DNA of 40,596 nucleotides from Candidatus Gastranaerophilales bacterium (GCA_947624975.1 CANQMP010000015.1:1-40596); one strand, 5' to 3'. Shown: positions 31,232 through 39,747, counted from the stretch's first letter. Program-made: numbers and translations. Notes: a model not told the origin generated them from the sequence alone.

Positions 31232-31260
31232 TTGAAATTTTTATAAAGTTGTATTAATAT
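31232..31260 (+). promoter_or_regulatory. Sigma-70 promoter of the ferredoxin gene
   Basis: TTGAAA (31232-31237), 17-base spacer, TAATAT (31255-31260). The leader is about 45 bases and contains AAAAGGAG. Confidence 0.7.
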
Positions 31261-31311
31261 AACTGTGTGATTAATTTCACAAACGTAATTAATATAAAAG
31301 GAGAATGTAAA

Positions 31312-31488
31312 ATGGCAGTAAAAGTAAATGATTCTTGTATCGGATGCGGTGCTTGCGAATCTATTTGTGATGCAGTATTTTCAGTAGACGGTGTTGCTCA
31401 GGTTAACGAGTCGGCTGTAGCTGATAATATGGATTGCGTTAAAGAAGCAGCAGATTCATGCCCGGTTTCCGCTATCGAAGTTGAATAA
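31312..31488 (+). CDS. 4Fe-4S ferredoxin, Thermotoga type
   Basis: 58 residues. Cysteines at 9, 12, 15 and 50 (CIGCGAC...SCPVSAIEV) can bind one [4Fe-4S] cluster. Cys19 and Cys42 occupy the places of the disulfide in Thermotoga maritima ferredoxin, with a constant offset of one residue across all six. It is an electron carrier for anaerobic metabolism. AAAAGGAG precedes the ATG. It is monocistronic, with its own promoter and terminator, as expected for an abundant protein. Confidence 0.92.
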   Translation: MAVKVNDSCIGCGACESICDAVFSVDGVAQVNESAVADNMDCVKEAADSCPVSAIEVE

Positions 31489-31502
31489 TTAATTTTATTC
31501 AT

Positions 31503-31532
31503 AAAAAAAAAGACCCGAAAGGGTCTTTTTTT
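31503..31532. terminator. Bidirectional terminator between ferredoxin and pckA
   Basis: AGACCC/GGGTCT with a GAAA tetraloop, flanked by A and T runs on both sides. Confidence 0.92.
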
Positions 31533-31547
31533 ATTGCTTTTTTATCG

Positions 31548-33209
31548 CTACACCGAAGCGAGTGCCGTTGCTTCTTTAACAACAGATTCAAGAGCTTCCA
31601 AAGCGTCAGCGGGAAGTTTATCAATGCCTGCTTTTTCTGTTTCTCTTGATTTAACAAAGTTAATTCTGTCGTTCATACGAGCAACGAATTGGCTTGCATA
31701 ATCCTTGTTAGAGAACGATGCGTCAAATCCTTCAACATCCATGATTTGAATGTCAGAGAAGTTTTCCCATTTATGGAAGTTAGCCGAACCTTCAACGATA
31801 GCTTCGATAATACCCAATGTATGAGCCGGTTTAACTTTTGTACCCATAAATTCGCCTGTGTTCAGGATGTAGCAGTCAACGCCGTCTGCGATTAACTGTT
31901 TAAATCTTGAATAGTCAACGGACAAAGGATAAACTCTGAACGGGTTAGCGTAAGGTTCAACAACCAGAGCGTTCGGGTCAACACCCGCAGCCAGTCTTTC
32001 TGCCGATGAACGTTTTGTTGCTAAAGTTGCACCCATTGCAGAGCCTAATGATGCACCTGATAACTTCAATACAGGAGGTATTGTCGGGTCTTTCATTAAC
32101 CAGAAAATAGCATTTATCGGCTGGTCAATTCTGTCAACTCTGTTCGGCGACCAAAGTTTTGACTTAACAGCACGTCCGTTTCCGTTTCTGATATCTTCCG
32201 TTACGGAAACTACTTTACCGTCAGCGAGTGCAATAGCACCTGCGTTCTGCTGAGTCAAAATGTATTTGTTATCGTCGCAGCCAATCGGGTAATCCGCTGT
32301 TTTATCAAAGTAAGCGGGTTCAAGTGCGATAGTGTATTTATCGTGAACATTGATGATAAATGCATCATCATGAAGAACCGTAATATTGTATTTGTTATTG
32401 TGTTTAGCGTGAGTAATTGTTGATTTACCCGAACCTGACAAACCAAATACAGCCACCTGGAATGATTTTCCGCCTTCAAGGTTATAACGTTTCATACCGC
32501 CGTGGCATGATGCGTAACCGTTACGTGCGGCAGAACCCCATGCAAGCGTCAATGTACCTTTTTTGTGTTCTCCAAAATATCTCATACCCAAAATACAAGC
32601 ACAGTTGTGTTCAGGGTCAAAGAATGTCAAACCGTACGGAAAATCAGGATGTGACCAGTCAGGATCAGAGAATACATAAATATCTCCTTCATTGATTTCT
32701 CTTGAGTCAGCGTACATTTGAGCGTACTGTTCATTGATGTATTGGAAGTTTAACATCCAAGAATACATAATGTTTTCAAAACCTTCAGGAATTAACAGGT
32801 GAGCTTTAATCATATAGTCTTTATCAAGACCTACGACAGCTTCGGTTTTATACATCAATTTGTCACGTGTTGCATAAACCGCTTCACGAATAATCGGCAA
32901 AAGGTATTTCAAATCGCAATTAGGTTCGCCGACGATTTTTCTTGCAGCGGCACATCTTCCGACTACCGTACCGTCATTGAATAACAACTGGTTTGCACCT
33001 TGAGGAAGTCCGATTTTTTCGGGCATGTAAACGGGCATTCCCGTCAACTCGATAGTTCCTGAGCTGCTTTTTGCGAGTTTGTAAGCTTCGGAAACCGATT
33101 TGACTTCTTCAACATTGTTTCCGAAAAACGGTGCAGTAATTGTTGCACGAGCAGCGGACATCATTTGTTTTAATTCTTCCGAATTAGTAAAAAATTCTTT
33201 TGTTGCCAT
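31548..33209 (-). CDS. pckA: Phosphoenolpyruvate carboxykinase (ATP)
   Basis: 553 residues. This enzyme interconverts oxaloacetate plus ATP with PEP, CO2 and ADP; in fermenters it often runs in the carboxylating direction. The kinase-1 P-loop GLSGSGKSTI, ALEPAYFDKT and HDDAFIIN identify the ATP-type enzyme. It has a somewhat long N-terminus compared with E. coli Pck. AAAGGAGATG is the ribosome binding site. The gene has its own promoter, overlapping the stop of the gshA-like gene, and ends at the shared ferredoxin terminator. Confidence 0.95.
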   Translation of the reverse strand: MATKEFFTNSEELKQMMSAARATITAPFFGNNVEEVKSVSEAYKLAKSSSGTIELTGMPVYMPEKIGLPQGANQLLFNDGTVVGRCAAARKIVGEPNCDLKYLLPIIREAVYATRDKLMYKTEAVVGLDKDYMIKAHLLIPEGFENIMYSWMLNFQYINEQYAQMYADSREINEGDIYVFSDPDWSHPDFPYGLTFFDPEHNCACILGMRYFGEHKKGTLTLAWGSAARNGYASCHGGMKRYNLEGGKSFQVAVFGLSGSGKSTITHAKHNNKYNITVLHDDAFIINVHDKYTIALEPAYFDKTADYPIGCDDNKYILTQQNAGAIALADGKVVSVTEDIRNGNGRAVKSKLWSPNRVDRIDQPINAIFWLMKDPTIPPVLKLSGASLGSAMGATLATKRSSAERLAAGVDPNALVVEPYANPFRVYPLSVDYSRFKQLIADGVDCYILNTGEFMGTKVKPAHTLGIIEAIVEGSANFHKWENFSDIQIMDVEGFDASFSNKDYASQFVARMNDRINFVKSRETEKAGIDKLPADALEALESVVKEATALASV

Positions 33210-33258
33210 AAAACATCTCCTTTATTAAGTGTACAAATTACATTCATTGTTCTCTGTT

Positions 33259-33287
33259 ATTCTATCACAAAACAAAAAGAAATTCAA
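33259..33287 (-). promoter_or_regulatory. Sigma-70 promoter of pckA
   Basis: Minus-strand TTGAAT (33282-33287), 17-base spacer, TGA-extended TAGAAT (33259-33264). The -35 box overlaps the stop codon of the upstream gene. Leader about 43 bases. Confidence 0.7.
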
Positions 33288-34594
33288 CGATTAATATATT
33301 TTATAAGTTTTTTGATATCTTTGTTCCACGAGCCGTACCAATTTTTTATTATAACGTCTGCGGGACAAATTCCGTTCAAAGCGTACTCTTTTATAGGCTC
33401 TAAGTATTTTTCTTCGTCTAAATCAGCTTCTATTAAGGATTTTTCGGCAATATAAAGAATATCTTTTACAATATCTTTAACCAAAAACTTGCCGATTTGA
33501 GCGTTCAAGGCACTTTTGGGAACATTATAACGCAGTTCCGAATAATCTCTGTAGTCAAAATCTTTGAGAAGTTCTTCCGTTTCGGACATTGCGGATTTAT
33601 TATATAAAATTCCCTTATAAATTGCGGGAATTGAATATTGCAAACCGCCTCCAACACAGTCGTGGTTTCTGATTTCTAGAAAATTTCGCATACGAACTTC
33701 GGGAAAATAAAGGTTTGCGTGAAGTTCAAAATCCTCTAAACTTGCTTCATTGCCTTCAAATCCGTCAGCCATGAATTCCGAAAAACTCATTTTGCCGTTA
33801 ATCGGAACAACATTTGCTCCGCGGTTAATAAAAATCATCGGACTTTCAAGGACGTAATTCGCATATTCTTCAAACGAAAACTTTTCGTCAATTTGCCCGA
33901 CAAATCCGCATCTGTCGTTATCCGTGTTAAGCCAGCTCAATGCCCTGAAACTTTTGTAGCCTGTGTCAACGCCGCCTCTTATCGGAGAATTTGCAAACAT
34001 GGCAGTCATAAAGGGGGTAAGTTTGTTTGCAATTCTGAATTTATTCATCGCATCTTCTTCGCTCTCAAAATCAATACAGCATTGAATTCCTGCCGTTTCT
34101 CTCATCATAACGTCGGATAAAATTCCCCAGAGATATTTTGCCATAATTTTGTAACGTCTTTTTGGGATGAGATTAATGGATTTGTGCGTTGATAAAGGCG
34201 AAACACCGTAGTTTAAAAGAGTCATGCCAAATTTATCGAGTATGGGTTTAAATTTTTTATTAATCGAATTGACTTTCTGTTCAAGGTCAAAAATGGTATC
34301 TTCGGGCTTTAAGCTCAATTCCACCTGACTTCCGGGTTCTAACGTAATTGTGTCATGCTCCTGTTTTAACCCGATAATATTGTATTCATCGGTTATGTAG
34401 TCCCAATTTTCTTCTCTTGCAAAATTCCTTAAAAAACTGCACACACCGTTTTCAAAAGCGTAATCAACCGCTTTGAACGTGGACAAAGATATCGGAAGTC
34501 TTTCGTATTCAATCCCTATTTTTAAATCCGTCTTACATCCTTTTTGAAACAACTGCAATATGTCGGACTTTTCTAATTTTGTACGGGTCTGCAT
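33284..34594 (-). CDS. gshA: Glutamate-cysteine ligase, GCS2 (plant/cyanobacterial) type
   Basis: 436 residues. Recognisable segments are KIGIEYERLPIS (substrate/metal-binding start), TLEPGSQVELSL, MRETAGIQCCIDF and EVRMRNFLEIRNHD, in the order of the GCS2 family found in plants, cyanobacteria and alphaproteobacteria. It would make gamma-glutamylcysteine, the first step to glutathione. No gshB is in the window, so the end product is open. AAGGAG precedes the ATG; a TGG-TATAAT extended -10 lies 23 bases upstream. Confidence 0.88.
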   Translation of the reverse strand: MQTRTKLEKSDILQLFQKGCKTDLKIGIEYERLPISLSTFKAVDYAFENGVCSFLRNFAREENWDYITDEYNIIGLKQEHDTITLEPGSQVELSLKPEDTIFDLEQKVNSINKKFKPILDKFGMTLLNYGVSPLSTHKSINLIPKRRYKIMAKYLWGILSDVMMRETAGIQCCIDFESEEDAMNKFRIANKLTPFMTAMFANSPIRGGVDTGYKSFRALSWLNTDNDRCGFVGQIDEKFSFEEYANYVLESPMIFINRGANVVPINGKMSFSEFMADGFEGNEASLEDFELHANLYFPEVRMRNFLEIRNHDCVGGGLQYSIPAIYKGILYNKSAMSETEELLKDFDYRDYSELRYNVPKSALNAQIGKFLVKDIVKDILYIAEKSLIEADLDEEKYLEPIKEYALNGICPADVIIKNWYGSWNKDIKKLIKYINR

Positions 34595-34616
34595 TTATTT
34601 GTACTCCTTATGTTTT

Positions 34617-34625
34617 ATTATACCA
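34617..34625 (-). promoter_or_regulatory. Extended -10 promoter of the gshA-like gene
   Basis: Minus-strand TGG-TATAAT. The -35 position is weak, as is common with extended -10 promoters. Confidence 0.55.
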
Positions 34626-34671
34626 CCCACAAAATTATCAGAATAAACTATTTAAAACATTTACCTATCTG

Positions 34672-34683
34672 TGGTATTATAAT
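34672..34683 (+). promoter_or_regulatory. -10 region of ksgA, predicted (nearly) leaderless
   Basis: TGG-TATTATAAT contains both an extended TATTAT (34675-34680) and a TATAAT (34678-34683). The latter is seven bases before the ATG. No Shine-Dalgarno and no clear -35. Confidence 0.5.
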
Positions 34684-34690
34684 AGTCAAG

Positions 34691-35521
34691 ATGAATTACT
34701 GCGAACGGGCAAAATATTTCAGGACAAAAAAAAGATTAGGTCAAAATTTCTTAATTGACAGTCAGGTTATATCGGATATTATTGATTTTGCGAACATAAA
34801 ACCCGACGATACCGTTGTTGAAATCGGTGCGGGAGTCGGGTTTGTGACAGAACAGCTTGTAAAGCATGCAAAAAAAGTTATTGCCGTTGAACTTGATGAA
34901 GAAGCGATTAGAGAACTTGAAAAACTTGACGCTGACAATTTGGAAATTATTCACAAAGATATTTTAAAAACGGACTTGTCAGAGCTTTGCGAAGGGAAAA
35001 TCAAAGTTGTTGCAAATATTCCGTATTATATTACAAGCCCGATTATTGCCCATCTTCTGGGTGAAATTGATGATTTGAATAACAAAAACAGAAACAAAAT
35101 TACGGATATACTGTTAATGGTTCAGGAAGAAGTCGCAAAAAGGATGTGTGCAAACGAAAATTCGCCCTCAAAACAGTACGGACTTTTGACAATACTTTCG
35201 CAGTTTTGGGCTGAGGTTGAAATAGTCAAACTTGTGGGCAGACGTTCGTTTTATCCCGCTCCGAAAGTCAATTCGGCACTTGTTAAACTTACCGTTAGAG
35301 AAAAACCGCTGTTAGAATTGAGCGATTATAAACACTTTAGAAAAACCGTAAAATCCGCATTTTCACAAAGAAGAAAAAACTTGAAAAATTGCCTTTTATC
35401 AGGCGGTTTTGAGAAAGAAAAAATTAAAGAAACCTTAGAAAAATTAAATCTTGATGAAAATATTCGAGGCGAAAAACTTTCGATAGAGATATTCGGAAAA
35501 CTTTCGGAGGCACTTTTGTGA
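34691..35521 (+). CDS. ksgA: 16S rRNA (adenine1518-N6/adenine1519-N6)-dimethyltransferase
   Basis: 276 residues. KsgA/RsmA dimethylates two adjacent adenines in helix 45 of 16S rRNA late in small-subunit assembly. KKRLGQNFLID, VVEIGAGVGFVTE (SAM binding) and VANIPYYITSPI (catalytic NIPY) are all present. The start at 34691 gives a normal N-terminus; the longer frame would include non-conserved hydrophobic residues. Its stop overlaps the GTG start of ispE (GTGA), so the pair is coupled. Confidence 0.95.
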   Translation: MNYCERAKYFRTKKRLGQNFLIDSQVISDIIDFANIKPDDTVVEIGAGVGFVTEQLVKHAKKVIAVELDEEAIRELEKLDADNLEIIHKDILKTDLSELCEGKIKVVANIPYYITSPIIAHLLGEIDDLNNKNRNKITDILLMVQEEVAKRMCANENSPSKQYGLLTILSQFWAEVEIVKLVGRRSFYPAPKVNSALVKLTVREKPLLELSDYKHFRKTVKSAFSQRRKNLKNCLLSGGFEKEKIKETLEKLNLDENIRGEKLSIEIFGKLSEALL

Positions 35522-36330
35522 AAATTAAAATTCAATGTCCCGCAAAAATTAACTTGACCTTAAAAGTTCTGAACAAACGTCCTGACGGATTTCACGATAT
35601 CGAAAGCGTTATGCAAAGCGTGAGTTTGTATGATTTTTTATCAATAAATGCCGAACCTTCCGCAAAAAATGAAATATCTCTTTCGGGAAACAGTACGGAA
35701 ATTCCCTATGACGAGAGCAACCTTGTTTATAAGGCGGTAAAAATATTCCTTGAAAACACAAATCTTCCTTCGCATAAAATTGAAATTTATATTGAAAAAA
35801 ACATCCCTGTAAGTGCTGGTTTGGCGGGCGGAAGTACCGATGCTGCGGGAACGATTTTCGGATTAAATGAACTTTTTAAAAGACCTTTACAGAAGGAAAA
35901 GCTTCACGAACTTTGTGCGAAATTAGGTTCTGATTTGAACTTTTGCCTTGAAGGGGGCAGGAAAATTACAAAAGGCAGAGGCGAAATCCTTGAAAATACA
36001 AAGTTTGAAGAATTTTATCTTTCACTCATAAAACCCGAAAACTTCGGCATCAGTGCAAAAGAAGCTTACACAAAATTTTCCGCAAAAAAAGAAAAAAATT
36101 TTAAAAGCGAGTTTGGCAATAATTTTTCAAACGACCTTGAATGGGCTGTTATAGACGATTACGACGAATTAAAAACGATAAAAAGACTTTACCCGAAATC
36201 CGTAATGTCAGGTTCAGGCTCGGCATATTTCATCATCGGGAAAGAGTTCAAACCCGTTAACGGTTACAGAATTTATAACAATTTAAAAGCAATTCCTAAC
36301 GGTGTAAGCATAAAAAAAGACCTCTCATAA
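35518..36330 (+). CDS. ispE: 4-diphosphocytidyl-2-C-methyl-D-erythritol kinase
   Basis: 270 residues of the GHMP kinase family. IspE phosphorylates CDP-ME in the MEP isoprenoid pathway. CPAKINLTLKVLNKRPDGFH, the ATP loop PVSAGLAGGSTDAAG, GSDLNFCLEGG and SVMSGSGSAYF are diagnostic. The start codon is GTG with CGGAGG upstream and overlaps the ksgA stop. The last codons and the stop lie inside the terminator hairpin. Confidence 0.95.
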   Translation: MKIKIQCPAKINLTLKVLNKRPDGFHDIESVMQSVSLYDFLSINAEPSAKNEISLSGNSTEIPYDESNLVYKAVKIFLENTNLPSHKIEIYIEKNIPVSAGLAGGSTDAAGTIFGLNELFKRPLQKEKLHELCAKLGSDLNFCLEGGRKITKGRGEILENTKFEEFYLSLIKPENFGISAKEAYTKFSAKKEKNFKSEFGNNFSNDLEWAVIDDYDELKTIKRLYPKSVMSGSGSAYFIIGKEFKPVNGYRIYNNLKAIPNGVSIKKDLS

Positions 36331-36341
36331 GAGAGGTCTTT
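36312..36341. terminator. Bidirectional terminator between ispE and the LysM gene
   Basis: GACCTCTC/GAGAGGTC form an eight-base stem with loop ATAA that contains the ispE stop codon. Seven A residues to the left make it a strong terminator for the minus-strand LysM gene; the plus-strand T run is shorter. Confidence 0.88.
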
Positions 36342-36350
36342 TCGGGGTTA

Positions 36351-37832
36351 TTATTTTTCTTCGACAAATTCGCCGATTTTATGCTGTTTTCTGAACGCCT
36401 GACTTGTGATTTGACCGCGGAATCTTTCGTTACAGAATTTATCTTTATCTCTGAGTACGGATTTTTCATAATCCTTTTGAGCTTGAATTCTGTCTTTGTT
36501 TCCTTCGGCTTTTTCGCAACCGCTCGGGATAAGAATTTCTGTACCGACAAGAAATCCTTCATAAGCTTTTTTGTCATCACAATTATATGAATTGTGGAAA
36601 CGTTTAAGTTTATCGGCATTGAGTCTTTTGATTTCGTCAATGCTTACGCCGTATTTCTTGGAAAGTTTTGCCAGAGATTCACCGTTTTGAACGATTACCT
36701 TACAAGGTTCTTTTTCCGGTTCAGCAGGCGGTTCTTCCTGAAGAACTTCTTCCTGATGAACTTCTTCTTCCGGAACTTCTTCTTGTACCGGTGGAATATC
36801 TGCCGGCGGAACTTCTTCCGGTTCATCGTGAGTCGGTTCCGGTGACGGTAATTGTTCGTTAAGTTTCGGTTCATAAACTCTGTCCTCGACTCCGCCCGGA
36901 TCTTTTCCTGCAAGTAATGCTCCGAGCACACCGCCTATGGGTGCAGTAACCGCTGCTGCATTAACGGATGCTTTAGCTCCAGCTACTGCTCCTGCTGCAG
37001 CTCCCGCAGATGAGGCAGCTGAAGTTGATAAACTTTTGGACACTATATCAAACGGTGCGCCGACAGCTCCGCCAAGTGCCGCAAAAATTCCCGCACTTGC
37101 GATATTAATTAACGTAGAATAATCTTTTTCATAATTACCGCCCGTAGATTTTACTATTTTACGCAAAGTTTTGTCGTCACAACCGAGTACCTGACCCATC
37201 AAACGTGCTTCTTTCAAGCTCATGTGATAGTTATCAACCTCTAAATCATTTGTTGCAGGGTTCATTAAACCTTTAACAAATTTTTTGATTTTCTCCTGAG
37301 AAAGATTACCGTTCTCGTCATAGAAAACTTCTTTGTTGTTTTCCAAAATTTTCAAAGCTTTTTTGTTTTTAAGAAGTTTATTCTGTACGGTGAGGGATTC
37401 TGCAATATCTTTTGCCTCACTTCTCGATTTATTTTCTTTCCTTAAAGAGTCATAAATCTGTTTGTACTTTTCTTTTGACGCTTTTTCAGCATTTTTAAAT
37501 TCTTCTTTGTTGTCAAAAGTTTTTGTCATGTAAAATTCGTATTTTTCTTTTTCGTTTTTTACATAGGCTTTTGCAAGTTTTTTGGCTTCTTTTTCGTCTT
37601 TGCCGCTCATAATGAATAAATTTTCGATTTCTTTGGTTTGGTTTTTCTCATAACCCTTTAGTTTGTAAGGATTGTAACCAACATACTCCATCTCGGAAAC
37701 ATCATTGTTTGTTTCAACCGTAACGGTTTTTCCTCCGAGAGGCACGGACATCATTTTGCCATTTTCTACCACAAGTGCAGGCTTAGTAAGCTGTACCTGT
37801 CCATTGATTCTTTCAACTCCATTTAATCCCAT
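36351..37832 (-). CDS. LysM-domain protein with hydrophobic Gly/Ala segment
   Basis: 493 residues. After a short N-terminal region without a signal peptide (MGLNGVERINGQVQL) comes a charged helical stretch (62-170), a globular part (170-240), and a Gly/Ala/Ser-rich hydrophobic segment (about 243-310) that could enter a membrane. A Pro/Glu-rich linker (320-376) leads to a LysM domain (377-437: VIVQNGESLAKLSKKYGVS...GTEILIPSG), which binds peptidoglycan or chitin-type glycans. The overall plan (unusual N-terminus, coils, hydrophobic Gly/Ala segment, acidic linker) resembles the giant protein at 5627, but direct homology is not shown. AAAGGGG precedes the ATG. Confidence 0.82.
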   Translation of the reverse strand: MGLNGVERINGQVQLTKPALVVENGKMMSVPLGGKTVTVETNNDVSEMEYVGYNPYKLKGYEKNQTKEIENLFIMSGKDEKEAKKLAKAYVKNEKEKYEFYMTKTFDNKEEFKNAEKASKEKYKQIYDSLRKENKSRSEAKDIAESLTVQNKLLKNKKALKILENNKEVFYDENGNLSQEKIKKFVKGLMNPATNDLEVDNYHMSLKEARLMGQVLGCDDKTLRKIVKSTGGNYEKDYSTLINIASAGIFAALGGAVGAPFDIVSKSLSTSAASSAGAAAGAVAGAKASVNAAAVTAPIGGVLGALLAGKDPGGVEDRVYEPKLNEQLPSPEPTHDEPEEVPPADIPPVQEEVPEEEVHQEEVLQEEPPAEPEKEPCKVIVQNGESLAKLSKKYGVSIDEIKRLNADKLKRFHNSYNCDDKKAYEGFLVGTEILIPSGCEKAEGNKDRIQAQKDYEKSVLRDKDKFCNERFRGQITSQAFRKQHKIGEFVEEK

Positions 37833-37927
37833 AATTTTCCCCTTTCATGATTAAATATATGTATCCCCTATATACCTTTATAAAAAATTTTTTGTTTTAA
37901 AAATTGCATGTTAAAAAGAGAATTTAT

Positions 37928-37979
37928 TTTGCTAAAATTCTTAAAATGCTTGATAAATAAGCGTTTTGGGCATAGCAAA
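37928..37979. repeat. Nested dyad in the LysM/ABC divergent intergenic region
   Basis: An outer pair TTTGCTA/TAGCAAA encloses an inner pair AAAATGCTT/AAGCGTTTT (one G-T pair). The 223-base gap otherwise holds AT-rich sequence and the ABC gene promoter. It may be an operator or a structured leader. Confidence 0.5.
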
Positions 37980-38020
37980 TTTAACTTAACATTTGTTTAC
38001 AAAAACACCTTGTCAGACTA

Positions 38021-38049
38021 TTCACATATTGGAAACAATGATGTATTAT
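38021..38049 (+). promoter_or_regulatory. Sigma-70 promoter of the DppD-like gene, predicted leaderless
   Basis: TTCACA (38021-38026), 17-base spacer, TATTAT (38044-38049), then six bases to the ATG at 38056. No Shine-Dalgarno. Confidence 0.62.
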
Positions 38050-38055
38050 AATTTT

Positions 38056-39018
38056 ATGACTATTTTAGAAGTAAAAAATCTGAATTTAGGGTTTAACTGT
38101 GAATGCGGATTTCGTCAGGCGTTGTTTGACGTATCATTTTCGTTGGAGAAGGGTAAAATGCACTCTCTTGTCGGCGAATCGGGGTGCGGAAAAACGGTTA
38201 GTGCAATGAGTATCTTGCGTTTGCTGCCGAAAACTGCAAAAATTACAAGCGGAGAGATTATTTTTAAGGGTGAAAACCTGCTTGAATGTACTGATATGCG
38301 AAAAATAAGGGGTGCAAAAATTGCTTTAATCCCTCAAGATCCGATGACATCGCTAAATCCGCTGTACACGATAGGCAACCAGTTAATCGAGGTTATAAAA
38401 ATTCATCAAAACTTGAGAGGTGACGAGGCTTATAAGACGGCTGTGGAAGCATTACAGGCGGTTCAAATACCTTGTGCGGAAGAAAGAATGAAGTCTTACC
38501 CGCATGAATTTTCGGGCGGAATGAAACAGCGTGCAATTATTGCCATGGCACTTTGCTGTAAGGCGGAAATCCTTATAGCCGATGAGCCGACAACGGCACT
38601 TGACGTAACAATACAGGCACAGATTATGAATTTGCTTGACGAAATAAAAAGAGAAAAAGGCACATCAATTCTTTTGATAACGCATGATTTGGCACTTGTG
38701 GGTGAAAATTCGGATTATATTTCGGTGATGTACGCAGGCAGAATAGTTGAGAATGCTCCGTCGAAAGAATTTTTTGCGAATCCGAAACATCCGTATTCAC
38801 GGGCATTAATGCGTTCACTACCGACAAACAGGGACAGTGAGCTTGAAACGATACAGGGTCAACCGCCGTCAATTATGCAAGACATCAGCGGGTGCAGATT
38901 TCATCCGAGATGTGAAAGATGTATAGATATATGTACACAAGAAGTTCCCGTGCTTGACAATGTAGGAATAAATCATTACAGTGCGTGTTTCCGAAACGGC
39001 GAACAACTCTTATTTTGA
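38056..39018 (+). CDS. Oligopeptide/dipeptide ABC transporter ATPase (DppD/OppD-like)
   Basis: 320 residues. Walker A GESGCGKT, Q-loop IALIPQDPMTSLNP, signature FSGGMKQRAII, Walker B LIADEPTTALDVT, and the C-terminal oligopeptide-transporter zone with cysteines GCRFHPRCERCIDIC mark the DppD/OppD subfamily, which powers uptake of peptides or nickel. No permease, binding-protein or DppF partner is in the window; the operon is either scattered or the ATPase is an orphan. The ATG at 38056 follows the predicted promoter directly. The gene overlaps the convergent methyltransferase by nine bases. Confidence 0.88.
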   Translation: MTILEVKNLNLGFNCECGFRQALFDVSFSLEKGKMHSLVGESGCGKTVSAMSILRLLPKTAKITSGEIIFKGENLLECTDMRKIRGAKIALIPQDPMTSLNPLYTIGNQLIEVIKIHQNLRGDEAYKTAVEALQAVQIPCAEERMKSYPHEFSGGMKQRAIIAMALCCKAEILIADEPTTALDVTIQAQIMNLLDEIKREKGTSILLITHDLALVGENSDYISVMYAGRIVENAPSKEFFANPKHPYSRALMRSLPTNRDSELETIQGQPPSIMQDISGCRFHPRCERCIDICTQEVPVLDNVGINHYSACFRNGEQLLF

Positions 39019-39747
39019 TAATTTACAGTTAACAAATATTTCGGCACCGTTATTGGGCATATATTCAACCATTTTATACAGACCGTCTAATAATTTATCG
39101 TCGATAAAATTAAGTTTCATTAATTTTGCCATTTTCAGATGGTTAAACGGCTTTATAAAGTAAGAACCTTTATCCAAAATTTCGAGGTCATGTTTGCTTA
39201 AAAATTCTGACAGTTCATCTAAATTAAAAGTTGTATTTTGTTGAAGTTTTTTTGCGAGGTCGGTTAAATTTCCGAGTTTTGGAATTAATCCGCTCTCGTA
39301 TGCCCAGAGCAGGTGAAAGCTCTGAGAATTCGGCACATTGATATGTAATATGGTATCTTTGTTTAACAGCTGTTTTACTTTTTCAATTAAATCGTCAGGA
39401 GAAATAATTTCATGCAATAATGCGCTAATTAAAACGAAATCAAAATCAAATTTTTTAAGTTCATCAATTTTATTTTCAACAAAATCATTTATTATTGTAA
39501 GATTTTTGAAATCACTCTGACGAATTTTTTTAACGAAATAACTTGATGGTTCAACAATTACAAAATTTTGATAATTTTTGTAATAATTCACGATACTATC
39601 AACACCGCAGCCGATTTCAAGAACATTTTCGGGTTTATAACGATCAAGAATTTCCAAAACTTTTTTTCTTCTGTACTTAACCATGATTTCTTCAAACGGC
39701 TCATCCAAATAGTCGTGCGAATATTTTTCAATATCTCTTGTAATCAC
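39010..39747 (-). CDS. Class I SAM-dependent methyltransferase
   Basis: 245 residues. Motif I NVLEIGCGVDSIV binds S-adenosylmethionine, followed by FVIVEPSSYF (motif II acid) and DFVLISALLHEI (motif IV). Such enzymes often modify surface glycans or small metabolites; the acceptor is unknown. The start is GTG at 39747 with GGGGAGGG upstream. The start overlaps the TGA of the small G10-tract gene (GTGA), implying translational coupling. Confidence 0.85.
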   Translation of the reverse strand: MITRDIEKYSHDYLDEPFEEIMVKYRRKKVLEILDRYKPENVLEIGCGVDSIVNYYKNYQNFVIVEPSSYFVKKIRQSDFKNLTIINDFVENKIDELKKFDFDFVLISALLHEIISPDDLIEKVKQLLNKDTILHINVPNSQSFHLLWAYESGLIPKLGNLTDLAKKLQQNTTFNLDELSEFLSKHDLEILDKGSYFIKPFNHLKMAKLMKLNFIDDKLLDGLYKMVEYMPNNGAEIFVNCKLSK

